From Pteria penguin (lineage: Eukaryota; Mollusca; Bivalvia; Pterioida; Pteriidae): 64,000 nt of DNA. Within the stretch, counting starts at the first letter, position 1. Every line of letters starts with the position of its first letter. A program made the translations under genes and the position numbers. Location of the stretch: assembly GCA_035048485.1 (NCBI GenBank), contig CM068580.1, positions 38,350,085 through 38,414,084 on the forward strand, written 5' to 3'. The notes under the pieces are model-generated. The model did no database searches and was not told where the DNA came from. It worked only from the letters and a program-made list of their open reading frames with translations. Shown piece by piece: positions 24,032 to 34,715 of this stretch.

Positions 24032-24427
24032 ATGTATATATATAATGAAAGGGGTTATGATTTTCAACATCAGTTTCTCTATGGAAATCTAAGATACAAC
24101 ATGATGAAAATAGCTCTTTACGGTTCAAGCTATATCCTTAGACTTGAGAGTTTCTGTGGTGGAAATCTCTCTATTCCACACGAGGTAAAATTCTACGGAA
24201 AAGGTGGATTGCGTGCATCAGATATCAACGAAAGATTTGTTGAAGATATAAGAGACTTTAATCCTGACATAGTTGATGATGTTGTCCATGACATAGATTA
24301 TTCAAATGATGATGATGTTGTCCATGACATAGATTATTCAAATGATGATGATGTTGTCCATGACATAGATTGTTCAAATGTTGATGATGTTGTCCATAAC
24401 ATACAGTACAGTCCGGATGGAACTTAA
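24032..24427 (+). CDS. MULE-internal ORF, possible SGNH-hydrolase-like fragment
   Basis: A 131-codon ORF inside the MULE, upstream of the transposase. Its first 75 residues (MMKIALYGSSYILRLESFC, then VKFYGKGGLRASDI, then FVEDIRDFNPDIV) resemble the start of SGNH/GDSL hydrolases: a strand, G-S-S in place of G-D-S, then a GKGG-like turn, then a PDIV strand. The rest is a 12-residue tandem repeat (DVVHDIDYSNDD) from a 36-bp minisatellite that has replaced the later blocks. So it is at best a truncated remnant. The hydrolase likeness is weak and could be chance. Confidence 0.35.
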   Translation: MYIYNERGYDFQHQFLYGNLRYNMMKIALYGSSYILRLESFCGGNLSIPHEVKFYGKGGLRASDINERFVEDIRDFNPDIVDDVVHDIDYSNDDDVVHDIDYSNDDDVVHDIDCSNVDDVVHNIQYSPDGT

Positions 24428-24735
24428 TTTGCCCACTGGTCACAGTGGGCATTTTTAGAGTGGGCATTAAAAATGTCCACTGGACACAGTGGACATTATT
24501 GTAAGAGTCAGTTAGAATTAACATACAGGTAAGTGGACAGCTTGATAGCTCAGGTAAATGTCCACTCCTAATGCCCACTGAAATTTCAGGTGGACTGCCC
24601 ACTGTGGACAGTGGGCATTCAAAGTTCCACCCGGACTGTACTGTATATTGTTCAAATGATGATGATGTTGTCCATAACATAGATTGTTCAAATGATGATG
24701 ATGTTGTCCATAACAAAGATTGTTTACCCCCACTG
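24275..24735 (+). repeat. 36-bp minisatellite split by a MITE
   Basis: Tandem 36-bp units (GATGATGTTGTCCATGACAT and continuing) run from about 24275 to 24403 and resume at 24646 to 24720. In one frame they encode 12-residue units. The gap between the two halves is exactly the 240-bp MITE at 24404-24643 with its TA duplication. Confidence 0.85.
24404..24643. mobile_element. 240-bp MITE, Tc1/mariner-like by its TA target
   Basis: The element begins CAGTACAGTCCGG and ends with its inverse CCGGACTGTACTG, flanked by TA on both sides (24402-24403 and 24644-24645). It is full of small palindromes of the type TGCCCACTG...CAGTGGGCA and TGTCCACTG...CAGTGGACA. It interrupts the minisatellite cleanly, so it arrived after that array formed. 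Confidence 0.8.
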
Positions 24736-26485
24736 GATTAAAAGAAAATGTTTTCTTTTTAATTAAAGATCAGAATTCTTTTAAATCGCGAACTGGATCT
24801 AGGAGGAATTTTTCCGATGATTGTGGAGTCAGGGACACTGCGACAGGAACATCACCTAAAACAATTTATCAAAAAAATGATGATGGTTCCCTAAAAACAA
24901 TTTTCTTCAGAAAAGATAAAAATGGATACTGTGTTCAAAAAAGAGAAAAAGGTAAAAAAAGGTTATAAATTACTTGATCCCCAACCAGACCCTGCATCAA
25001 TTTTGATTTTGCAAAGATTCTATGTAAATCTAAAAAAAGATAGTAGTTACAGAAAAAGAGTTTCCTCCCTTGAAAACAAAAACGAGCAGTATGCAATCGT
25101 AGAATACATTGGCAAATTCCCAGGCCTTTCTTTACATGGAAATGTCAAGAAAAATAAAGATAAAGAATACACAAGAACACAGCACGAAACAATGAAAGAA
25201 ATGTCAGAACTTTTAAAACAAAAACGCCCAATAATGTATATAATAAATTAACTGTTTCAAATGATGAAATTTCAGGTCCCCGTAATAGACAACAAGTTAG
25301 GGACAAGAAAAAAAATGATTCTAAAAAGGAAAACCCTCCTGATTTTCATTCTAAAAACATTGCAGACCATTTCTTCGAAATCGATAAGCTGGTAACAGAC
25401 AAAGAGTCAATAGTTAAATCTGTCATTAGGGAAGGGGCAAAACACCATGCATAATACTATATGACGAGGAGCAAATTAAAGACTTAAAGAATTTCTGTTG
25501 CACAGGTCAAACCATACTGGGTGTAGATCAAACTTTTAACTTGTGTGATATGCATGTTACAGCCACCTGTTACAAACAAAGATCTGTTGAAAAGAACAAT
25601 GAAAATCCAATTTTCATAGGACCAATCTTCATTCATGATAATAGTGATCTTGAGACTTACGTAAATTTTTTTAACCATCTTAGTGCAAAATTAAGCGACA
25701 CAAACACAAAAAATCTAGTAATAGGGTCAGATGAGGAACTTTCAATTTGCAAGGCAATAAAACATGCTTTCCCAGAATCAACTCACATTCTGTGTATTGG
25801 ACATTTAAAGCAAAACACAAACCAAAAACTTTCAGATGATGCCGTGGACAAAACTGATAGGATGAAAATTTTAAAGGACATTTTTGGTAAGGGGGGTGTG
25901 ATAGATGCAAATGACAGTATTTGTTTTGAGGAAAAATGCAGTGAACTACGCAATAATCATAGAGACTTAACAACATCATTCTTTGGATACTTTGAAAAAA
26001 AATTGAAAGCAAATTTGAAATCTAAAGTAAATGGACCCAAAATTCTCTTAATCTTGACCAAAATTGGACAAATAACAATTGTGAGTCCTTAAACTACGTA
26101 TTAAAAAAACCTCGTTGACTGGAAATTAAAACCCTTGCTGGACCTTGTTAACACAATCTCTCTATATGTCAAAGCACAATTTAAAGATCTAAGAAGGGCA
26201 TTAATAGGCACGGGTGAATATAATTTGGCTGAAACACATAAACATTTTAGGATAAATAAATCTGTTTGGGCAGCAAAAACAGAAACTGAAAGAGCAAAAT
26301 CCTATGATAAGTTCAGAAATTTTGTAAGTAACAAAAGTAGATTGGTTATTTCTACGAACTCAGAAACTTGCGTACTTAAACCAAAAACTTTAGGCAAAAA
26401 AAGAGGTCAAATTAAAAGGAAAAGAAACGAAAAAACAACAACACGCAAACTACCCAAAAACCAAATTAATAGTCATGGCTTATGA
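24735..26485 (+). pseudogene. Broken MULE transposase
   Basis: Reading across frames gives a transposase in pieces. A basic N-terminal part lies at about 24770-25455 (at least one frameshift near 24960). The core at 25455-26090 contains LGVDQTFNL (first Asp) and IGSDEELSICKAIKHAFPES then HILCIGHLKQN, the typical second-Asp and CxxHLxxN block of MULE transposases. A TNNNCESLNYVLK signature at about 26057-26100 is in another frame. A C-terminal basic tail lies at 26135-26485. Stops and frameshifts separate the pieces, so no intact protein is made. The superfamily call rests on DxTFNL, DEExxICKAI and TNNxxES. Confidence 0.75.
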
Positions 26486-27345
26486 TTTAAAGAAAATCTA
26501 GATCTGTAACCTGCCCCCCCCCCCCCCCAAAAAAAAAATTCTCGAATTAGAACATTAAGGGATTTTGTATGTAGCTTTTTAATGGTGCGGTACAGCCATT
26601 TACCTACCAGGGTGCCCATTGATTTGGGTAGGCTTGTCCATTTTTTAGCTACTGCAAAATCTCTTCATAATATTGATTAAAATTTTATATTAGTGCTGTT
26701 TTTATTGAAACTGCATCTTAATTTTTATCTACATACATGTATTATAGTTAACGTGCTCAACACATGAAATTTCTAGACTCTTAATTATTTACTAATTTAG
26801 TGCTTTTACAAAAGTACTCGAATAATTAGGTCTATGATATAGCTTATAAGTCTTATTGTTTAAGTTTTATGATGAATATTATAAATTCTATTTATTGTAT
26901 AATATATGTTATTATGATATGCAATAAAGATAATAATATCTATTTATATGATTGTCTTTTTATGTTTTCATGCACGGAATACAAAGATTAATTCAGGACA
27001 AAACATCTCAACTCCGAATTTATCGATACATATGTTATAGAGGTGATCCACTCTACAACAAGGGAACAAAAACTTGGATTTTGACAATATAAAATGTAAT
27101 GCTAATATTTTAAGGTGCCATTCCGGTCAATACAGGTGCCATTCCGGTTATTAAGGCGCCATTCCGGTTTTTATTGTGCCATTCCGGTTATTCTATGCAC
27201 CCCTGTTTGCCCCATCTTTTCTCTGCATAATCTGTTCTTCCTCTTACATTGGCCTTTAATCAAGTACAGTCAACTTATCAAAGTTGGTGGAACCATCTAT
27301 TCTATAACAGGGAGGATAAATCAATGGCCAGACTAAGATTTGAAC

Positions 27346-27411
27346 CCAGGACCTTCGTCATACTATGTACAGATGCAGATGGTTTACCAATTAAACAACT
27401 TGGGCTGATGA
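27346..27411 (-). repeat. tRNA-like repeat (SINE head)
   Basis: On the minus strand: an A-box-like GTTTAATTGGTAAAC and a B box GGTTCAAATC. It is the partner of the tRNA-like piece at 23318; the MULE inserted between them. Confidence 0.45.
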
Positions 27412-27761
27412 ACCCCAGATCACGATACCAGTCTCCCAGAACATTTATCTTTTAATTATGTACATTATGCACATAGCCTCGTTATATGTACATGTATGTG
27501 ACTCACAAGAATTCTTGAGAAAAGTTGATTCTGGACAGTTCTGGTTATTGCTTTAATACATGAACAAGGGCATAATTGCCTTTGGGATAGTTAGACATAC
27601 AAATATAATTTTGTGAAAAACAACAAATGAAACATGACCTCCATGTCAAAGTTCGGGTGAGATTTTGTAACAGGAAATTCAAAGTAGTTTATGGTGCCAG
27701 GAATTATAAATATATTGTAAGTTGTTTCACTTCTCATTATGTGTCCTAATTATGTGCCAAT

Positions 27762-27960
27762 ACGAGTATCGCAATTAAATACTAAAATCGTCACAGTTTG
27801 TATTTAGTCACCTTCCAAATCCATTGTTCCTCAATGTGGGCACTTTTATGTGGGCAACTAACATCATAATCATATAACATCATAACAATCACAAAGTGCG
27901 TGTGTATGTAGATGTTATTTTAGTTGCGGTATTCCATATTAAGTTCATGCTAGTTAAATT
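27762..27960 (+). repeat. Dispersed repeat of about 190 bp, copy 1
   Basis: Contains GTATTTAGTCACCTTCCAAA, TGTGGGCACTTTTATGTGGG and AACATCATAACAATCACAAA. Copies at 32176 and 51114 are in the same orientation. This copy is in intron 1 of XKR gene A, just before exon 2. Confidence 0.7.
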
Positions 27961-28112
27961 GTTTTGCAGTACATGCACATTTAGTCCATATATATAGATC
28001 ACTTCAAAGTTTTTATCAGAAACTGTTTTTGTTTAGATCATTGTTAATAGAGAAAGGATGCAATATTATTACAATGCATACTCATTTTTATGATTTTTTC
28101 TTTGTATTTAAG

Positions 28113-28318
28113 GCACATTGAATACCTTTACCATGGTATTCTGTATAATACAGCAAAAACATACAGAGATAAGAAGTACCATTACAAACAAATGTTGTAT
28201 GAAGACACAGATGCAGCACTAGTACGAATGTTTGAAGCATTCCTTGAAGCTGCACCTCAACTGGTATTACAGTTATTCATCATTATCACTGAAACACCAG
28301 ATGAAACATTTCACAAAC
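28113..28318 (+). CDS. XK-related protein A, exon 2
   Basis: The exon encodes about 69 residues and carries the family's best-known block: MFEAFLEAAPQLVLQLFIII, matching the RxFExFLExAPQLVLQLYI motif of XKR4/6/7/8. The start HIEYLYHGI follows the conserved R(Y/H)xE that is completed across the splice. The acceptor is TTTGTATTTAAG and the donor C/GTAAGT; it enters in phase 2 and leaves in phase 1. The three-exon layout with these phases is the same as in the second XKR locus at 45.5 kb, which shows that the two are paralogues. Confidence 0.92.
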
Positions 28319-28429
28319 GTAAGTATTAAACATTGGATAATATTTAATGTATTGAAGTCTTTATATATGAATGGAGATGCATACAAATTTTGCTGAAAGA
28401 AAAGTACAAAGTAATTATTATTATGAATG

Positions 28430-28620
28430 CAAGATGGTGCAGTGGCTATCACTGGGTGTCTTACTTTGATGATCAGAGTGTTTGAAAGTATTTTGCCATG
28501 GTGATCTTTATCTGTTCTTTGAATAAGAAGTAATGATTGTGGTCCTTTGTAAAAAAAAATAGGGTGGCGTATGTATATCTCTGTCACTGCTTTGAGTATT
28601 TCCATTGCATAAGTCATATC
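28430..28620 (+). mobile_element. Degenerate tRNA-derived SINE, second copy of the 7019 family
   Basis: It starts GATGGTGCAGTGGCTATCAC (A-box-like) and shares CTGTTCTTTGAAT and TCTCTGTCACTGCTTTGAGT with the copy at 7019. It lies in intron 2 of XKR gene A. Confidence 0.5.
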
Positions 28621-29055
28621 CTAACAACAAACAGTCCTGATGTGACATTCAGTGATAAACAAAGGTTGCAAAATGTAGGTCATTGTTATATAATTTTATA
28701 ACAGATAGAAAGAACTATAAATCAGTGTCTACAAACTTGTTGTTTTAATGAGTTGAAAGAAATTCTACAACAACTTCACTATTGTAAATTGTCGTGTGTC
28801 GATACCCCTATTTTTCAGACAGGGATAGTTTTCAAAGAGCAAATTTTGCTAAAAAATCAGTGGTTTGTCTTGAGATGCTATTTAAGTGCATGCTTTGGAT
28901 GTTGCATCTGACCTTCATGTTCTGCTTGAGTGACAGATGATTTATTGACAAAGTATAAAAGTTGCACTGACCCAATTCACTTTAGTGATTCATGTTGGAA
29001 TGGTTTTATATAAATCATTTACTACAAGTTTTGCAGCAGTATGGTCTTTGGATAG

Positions 29056-30971
29056 TTTTTAGCTCTACTGGTCTCGACCAGTCGAGCTCATGCGATGGTC
29101 CTTCGTCCGTTGTCCGGCCGTCCGGACGTCCGTCCGTAAACAATTTTTTGTTCCCTCTTCTCCTCTGAAGGTATATACCCCAGAGACCTTATTATGGGTT
29201 CTTCTTGTTGGGTAGGTGGTCTAGTTGTGCATGTGCAATTTTGGTCCAGTTCTGACCCCTTGGGGGCCCACAAAAGGGCGTGGTCCCAAAATCTTGTTCC
29301 CTCTTCTTCTCTGATTGTATATATCCCAGAGACCTAATTATGGTCTCATCATGTTTTGTAGCTGGTGTAGTTGTGCATGTGCAATTTTGGTCCCGTCCGG
29401 ACCCCCTGGGGCCCCTACAAAAGGGGCATGGTCCCAAAATCTTGTTCCCTTTTCATTTCTGAAGGTATATATCATAGAGACCTAATTATGGTCTCATTTT
29501 GTTATATAGGTGGTCTAGTTGTGCATGTGCAATTTTGGTACGGTCCGGACCCCCTGGCCTCCCAGAAAGGGGCGTGGTCCCAAAATCTTGTTCCCTCTTC
29601 TATTCTTAAGGTATATGTCCCAGAGACCTAATTATGGTCTCATCATGTTTGGTATGTGATCTAGTTGTGCATTTATTATTTTGGCCTGGTCCGCCCCCCC
29701 CTGGGGTCCCACAAAAGGGCGTGGTCCCAAATTCTTGTTCCCTCTTCTGTCCTTAAGGTATATGTCCCCAGAGACCTAATTATGGTCTCATTTTGTTGGA
29801 TAGGTGGTCTAGTTGTGCATGTGCAATTTTGGTCAAGTCCGGACCCCCTGAGACCCCACAAAGGGGCGTGGTCACAAAATCTTGTTCCCTCTTCTTTTCT
29901 GAAGGTATATGTCCCAGAGACCTAATTATGGTCTCATCATGTTTGGTATGTGATGTAGTTGTGCATGTATAATTTTGGTCTGGTCCGGACCCCCTGGGTC
30001 CCCAAAAAGGGGCGTGGTCCCAAAATCTTGTTCCCTCATTTTCTCTTAAGGTATATATCCTAGAGACCTAATTATGGTCTCATTTTGTTGGATAGGTGGT
30101 GTAGTTGTGCATGTGCAATTTTGGTCCGGTCCAGACCCCCCTGGGACCCCCACAAAGGGGCGTGGTCCCAAAACCTTGTTCCCTCTTCTTTTCTTAAGGT
30201 ATTATGTTCCCAGAGACCTAATTATGGTCCTAATCATGTTTGGTATGTGATCTAGTTGTGCATGTATAATTTTGGTCCAGTCTGGATCCCCTGGGGTCCC
30301 ACAAACGGGTGTGGTCCCAAAAATCTTTTTCTCTCTTTTTCTCTGAAGGTATATATCCTAGAGACCTAATTATGGTCTCATTTTGTTGGATAGATTGGTG
30401 TAGTTGTTGCATGTGCAATTTTGGACCAGTTTTGGACCTCCTTGGGCCCCACAGGGGGCATGGTCCCAAAATCCTTGTTCCCTCTTGTTTACTGAAGGTA
30501 TACGTCCCAGAGACCTAATTATAGTCTCATCATGATTGATATGTGATGTAGTTGTGCATGTATAAGTTAGGTCCAGTCCGGACCCCCTTGGGTCCCACAC
30601 AGGGGTGTGGTCCCAAAATCTTGTTCCCTCTTTTTCTTTGAAAGTATATAGCCTAGAGACCTAATTATGGTCTCCTTTTGTTGGATAGGTGGTGTAATTG
30701 TGCATGTGCAATTTTGGACCAGTTCGGACCCCCTGGGGCCCCACAAAGGGGCGTGGTCCCAAAATCTTGTTCCCACTTCTTCTCTTATTGTATATGTCTG
30801 TGAGACTTAATTATGATCTCATCATGTTTGGTAGGTGGTCTAGTTGTGCATGTGCAATACAAAACATACATGTGTGGTCCAAATATATTTTTACCCCTTC
30901 TTCTCTGAAGGTAAATTGTTGTTTGAGTAGAGGATAACAGTAGAGCTCCAGTCTCGACAGAGACTTCTGGT
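29056..30971 (-). mobile_element. Hairpin-ended element, family 3, with 147-bp tandem array
   Basis: On the minus strand the 3' end (29056-29090) is the hairpin GAGCTCGACTGGTCGAGACC then AGTAGAGCTAAAAA, preceded by a GGACGGACGTCCGGACGG stretch (29100-29140). The 5' tip at about 30940-30971 (GTCGAGACTGGAGCTCTACT) matches the hairpin sequence. The interior is the 147-bp array. It sits in intron 2 of XKR gene A. ORFs in it are not genes. Confidence 0.8.
29170..30860. repeat. Tandem array, about 12 units of about 147 bp
   Basis: The segment GAGACCTAATTATGGTCTCA recurs with GACC at 29331, 29479, 29625, 29773, 29919, 30065, 30215, 30363, 30512, 30658 and 30804. The steps are 146 to 150 bases, mean about 147. 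That segment is itself a near-palindrome. Confidence 0.92.
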
Positions 30972-31287
30972 ATAATATTTGTATGTGTTTGAGAACTTAC
31001 TTTCTTAGAATAGGGTGTTTGCATTTCATACACATATTTCCAATGACTAGTAATTTTATGTGAAATCTTAATATTTCCATTGAAATCTTAAACAAGTCTT
31101 ATTTGCTGCTTGATTGAGAGTTTTGTGTTTGACTCACTGACAAACCTACCATAGAGGTGAGCTTGGTAATCTTTGATTACACTATGTATTATATTTTGCC
31201 AAAACTGAATATAAATATCAAATCAACATTTTTGGAGTATTTACATTTGTGTCTTGGATATGATTCTTATATCTCATTTTTGCTTAG

Positions 31288-32033
31288 ATATGATTCGTTG
31301 GGCAGCAATGTTAGGATCATGGATTGGACTGTCATGGTCTTTAGTTTCATATCATCGATCTCTCCGAGCAATGCAACACCTACAGCTTGACTCTACAGAG
31401 GATAGTGCATCATCACCACCGCCACAGGAGCAGGAAATGTCCATCCCCGCAGTGATAATTTACTTCCTGTGGCGTGCCTGTGAAGTGGGACCCAGACTGG
31501 TGGTTATAGCTTTGTTTGCTTCTCAGTTCACGTATGGAGTATTGATATTTTCAGCTTCACATTGGATTGGTATGACAAGCTGGTTACTTTGCCAGAAAAC
31601 ACGTTTTTATGATCAGGAACACAAAAATAGAAGACGAGACGAAGTTATATTCAATATAGTTTTGGGTTATGCTATGGTATTTTCCTTTCTGAATGCTAGA
31701 GACGGACACACACGATACAGGGCACTAGTGTACTATATAGTGTTCTATTTAGAGAATTATGTGATGTTGATAATGTGGGTATACTGGACTTCCAGTAAGA
31801 GTGAATGGTATTACTTTGTAGCCATCGCTATTGTACCTGCTGGAATGATTCTTCATTTTACCTTTCAGTTATTTTATTACAAGGCATGCCACCCTAAATC
31901 AGATAAAATACAGACTTGTCTTTCTCCTACACAGCAATATGCTTGTTATCAATCTGTCTGCCATGAATTGGAGAATGAAAATGAACCCCCAGCATTTCCT
32001 ATGAAAAGAAAACCTCAACCTACAACTGTTTAA
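31288..32033 (+). CDS. XK-related protein A, exon 3 (C-terminal half)
   Basis: The last exon encodes 248 residues with about six hydrophobic helices. Recognisable family segments are LSWSLVSYHRSLR, PAVIIYFLWRACEVGPRLVV, the loop YAMVFSFLNARDGHTRYRAL, and YYIVFYLENYVMLIMW. It ends with a hydrophilic tail of about 45 residues that lacks an obvious DxxD caspase site, unlike the C-terminal site known for mammalian XKR8. The acceptor is TTTTTGCTTAG, phase 1, restoring HMIRWAA. The stop is TAA at 32031-32033. No convincing nearby polyadenylation signal was found; an AATAAA lies at 33451. Confidence 0.92.
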
Positions 32034-32175
32034 TGAAATCCTTCATTTCACTGTTCATTTTATACTTCCTGGGGAAATGGTATACTGGAATCAGGTTGTC
32101 TGTCCATCAGTTTTCCAGACTTTTTTCACAAGTGCCTTGGGATTTTTGACTGAATCTTGGTACACATCTTTATTA

Positions 32176-32362
32176 CCATCAATACGGAGTATCGCAACTA
32201 CTAAAATCCGTCACAGTTTGCATTTAGTCACCTACCAAATCCATTGTTCTGGATGTGGGCACTTTTATGTGGGCAACTTATGTCAGAATCATATGATGTC
32301 ATATCAATTACAAAGTGCACATGTATGTTGACATTATTTTAGTAGTGATATTCCATATTAAA
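32176..32362 (+). repeat. Dispersed repeat of about 190 bp, copy 2
   Basis: Matches the copy at 27762 along its length (GCATTTAGTCACCTACCAAA, TGTGGGCACTTTTATGTGGG). It begins about 140 bases after the stop of XKR gene A, so it may be in the 3' UTR. Confidence 0.7.
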
Positions 32363-32713
32363 AACCAAATTGACTTTTGTAGGGGTCAACTTACTTTAGT
32401 AAGAATTATTTCACTTTGTCTGAAATTAGTTTTCTGGGCTCTTTAACAAACATTCCTTGAGATATTAGACTGAAACTTGGTCCACCTCTTTATTACCAAC
32501 AACTAAAAGTCAGGTTTGAATTTTGTCAAAGTTGACCTGCTTTTGCAGGTTACTTTGTCTAAAATTAGTTTTCTGAAATTTTTTTCAGACACGAGATTCT
32601 GGACTGAAACTTGCTACACATCTTTATAATTAACGGTTACAGAGTTTGATTTTTTATGGTTGACGTAAATGGTCAGTATTGTATTTCTTTGTCTGAAATT
32701 AGTTTTCCACACT

Positions 32714-33427
32714 TTTTAGCTCACCAGGACGAATGTCCAGAGAGCTATTATCATACCCCCGGCATTGTTGTGATCCGTAGACAAAAATTTAAATCTGGAA
32801 CATAACTTCAGAACAATTACTAGGCATTAGAGACAGAGCTTTAATATTTCATACGTATATTCCACATGCCAAGACCTTTTATTGGGAATCAAAATTTTTG
32901 ACCTTGTGACCTTGACCTTGAAGTTTCACCTACTTTTAAACAACTTTATCCTTGGTCATAACTTATGAACAGGGGAAAAGATAGGGTTTAAATATTTCAT
33001 TTGTGTATTCCTAGTGAGAAGACCTTTTATAATGTATCAATTTTTTTATGTTTTGACTTTGACCTTTAAGACTGACCTACTTTAGACAAAAACTTTTACC
33101 TGGATCTGAACTTAAGGACTAGTAGAGAGAGGGCTTTAATATTTTACTTATGTATTCCTTGTGTCAGGACCTTTCATTGGGTACCAAAATTTTTGTCCTT
33201 GTGGCCTTGACCTTGAAGTTTCACTTACTTTTTAAAACTTTATCCATGTTCATAACTTAAAAACAGTAAGAGATAGTTTGTATTCCTTGTGACAAGACCT
33301 TCCATTACATATCAAAATTTTTAATGTTTTGACCTTGACTTTCAAGATTGACTCACTGACACAAAACTGTTGTTGTTTAAATTAGGTTGCCAACGGCGAG
33401 CTGAATTGTCGTCTGACAACTCTTGTT
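32714..33427 (-). mobile_element. Hairpin-ended element, family 4
   Basis: Minus-strand 3' end CTGGACATTCGTCCTGGTGA then GCTAAAAA (32714-32750); 5' tip AAGAGTTGTCAGACGACAAT then TCAGCTCG (33395-33427), itself a small hairpin. The interior has about 3.5 units of about 150 bp with TGACCTTGACCTTGAAG. Lies after the stop of XKR gene A. Confidence 0.7.
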
Positions 33428-33999
33428 TCACACATACTCTGACATATTAGAATAAAACATGTCACTCATTTTTATTAGCAACCACTATACAATAAATGTA
33501 AATCTTTTTTGTTTAATTTAATTTTCCTTTTATTATGTCTTTGTGTGTGAAATTATATTTTCAGAAGTGTCCAGACTGTAGCTTGGTTGTTATTAATCCT
33601 AGAGTCATGATATTTGGCACATAGGATACTCATAACCCAAAAAGAATCCTTATTGTTTTAGGGTCAAAGGTGAGAGTGACTGGACCTTGTTTCATCGAAA
33701 CCTTTTCAGGACTATAATTTATTCTAGACTCATAATAGTTCGTGAAAAGGATGTTACAAAGGTAACCCATATCACAAGGGTGTGTCATGGCCTTAACCAT
33801 GATCACTGTTAGTCTTTAATCAAATGTGTCGTTCCACAGCATTACTACCACAGGTTGTGTTGCCCCATTGGGACAATTCTGTTGAAAGAACTGTTAGAAA
33901 TCCTATGAATAATTTGAAACAGTTCTGAATAAATCACTTGATATCCTACCTCACATTTCTTTTATACCTGTAGTCCCAATCCTTGACTATCAGTTATCC

Positions 34000-34710
34000 G
34001 GTATACAGTCCTATAGCTCCTTTACTATAAGAATTGCCGTAAAGCTCTGTCACTATAGTCACAGTTCTTTAGCTCAGTCTGTATAGTAATAGCTCCATAG
34101 CTGAGTGACAGTCCTATAGCTCCTTCGCTATAGTAATTGCTGAATAGGTCAGTCACTATAGTGACGGTACTATATCTCCTTCAATATAGTAATTGCTGTA
34201 TAGCTCAATCACCATAGTGACAGTCGTATATCTATTTACTATAGTAATGGTCTTATTTCTCCTTCACTACAGTAATTGCTTTATAGTTCAGTCACCATAG
34301 TGATGCTCTTATATCTCCTTAACTACAGTAATTGCTGTATAGTTCACTCAGTCGCCATAGTGATGGTTTTATATCTCCTTAACTACAGTAATTGCTGTAT
34401 AGTTCACTCAATCGCCATAGTGATGGTTTTATATCTCCTTAACTACAGTAATTGCTGTATAGTTCAGTCGCCATAGTGATGGTCTTATATCTCCTTTACT
34501 CTAGTAATTGCTGTATAGTTCAGTCCCCATAGTGACCGTCCTGTATCTCCTTTACTATAGTAATTGCTGTATAACCAACCAATCAGTCACTATAGTGATG
34601 CACCTAGAGCTCCTTCACAATAGTACCATATTGCAGTAAATCTCAGTCACTATAATGATAGCACTGTAGCTCTCTCCCTATAGTAGTTGGATAGGTCAGT
34701 CACTCCTATT
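34000..34710 (+). repeat. Minisatellite of about 60 bp, about 12 units
   Basis: Units of the form GTAATTGCTGTATAGTTCA...CACCATAGTGATGGT...ATCTCCTT repeat; two adjacent units at 34325 and 34385 are 60 bases apart and almost identical. Many hold the palindrome TCACYATAGTGA. An ORF here is a by-product of the repeat. Confidence 0.85.
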
Positions 34711-34715
34711 TCAGT

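Larger units (their letters stand above)
23401..27201 (+). mobile_element. Mutator-like (MULE) DNA transposon in intron 1 of XKR gene A
   Basis: A 3801-base element flanked by the exact 10-bp direct repeat CCTGTTTGCC (23391-23400 and 27202-27211). Its ends are inverted: the left begins GGTACATAGAATAAC and the right end reads GGTGCATAGAATAAC on the minus strand. Each end holds four tandem copies of a short motif (GGAATGGC on the left, GCCATTCCGGTTATT on the right) facing inward. A 9 to 11-bp target duplication and the transposase signature inside fit the MULE superfamily. It sits inside an older tRNA-like repeat. The coding part is broken, so it is probably immobile. Confidence 0.85.

Noticed and set aside
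24258..24733. Two minus-strand ORFs rich in GQHHHHLNN repeats
   Set aside because: They are antisense reading of the 36-bp minisatellite and the MITE.
29088..31033. Many overlapping ORFs of 60-86 codons on both strands
   Set aside because: All are frames within the 147-bp tandem array and repeat the same peptide; there is no independent coding evidence.
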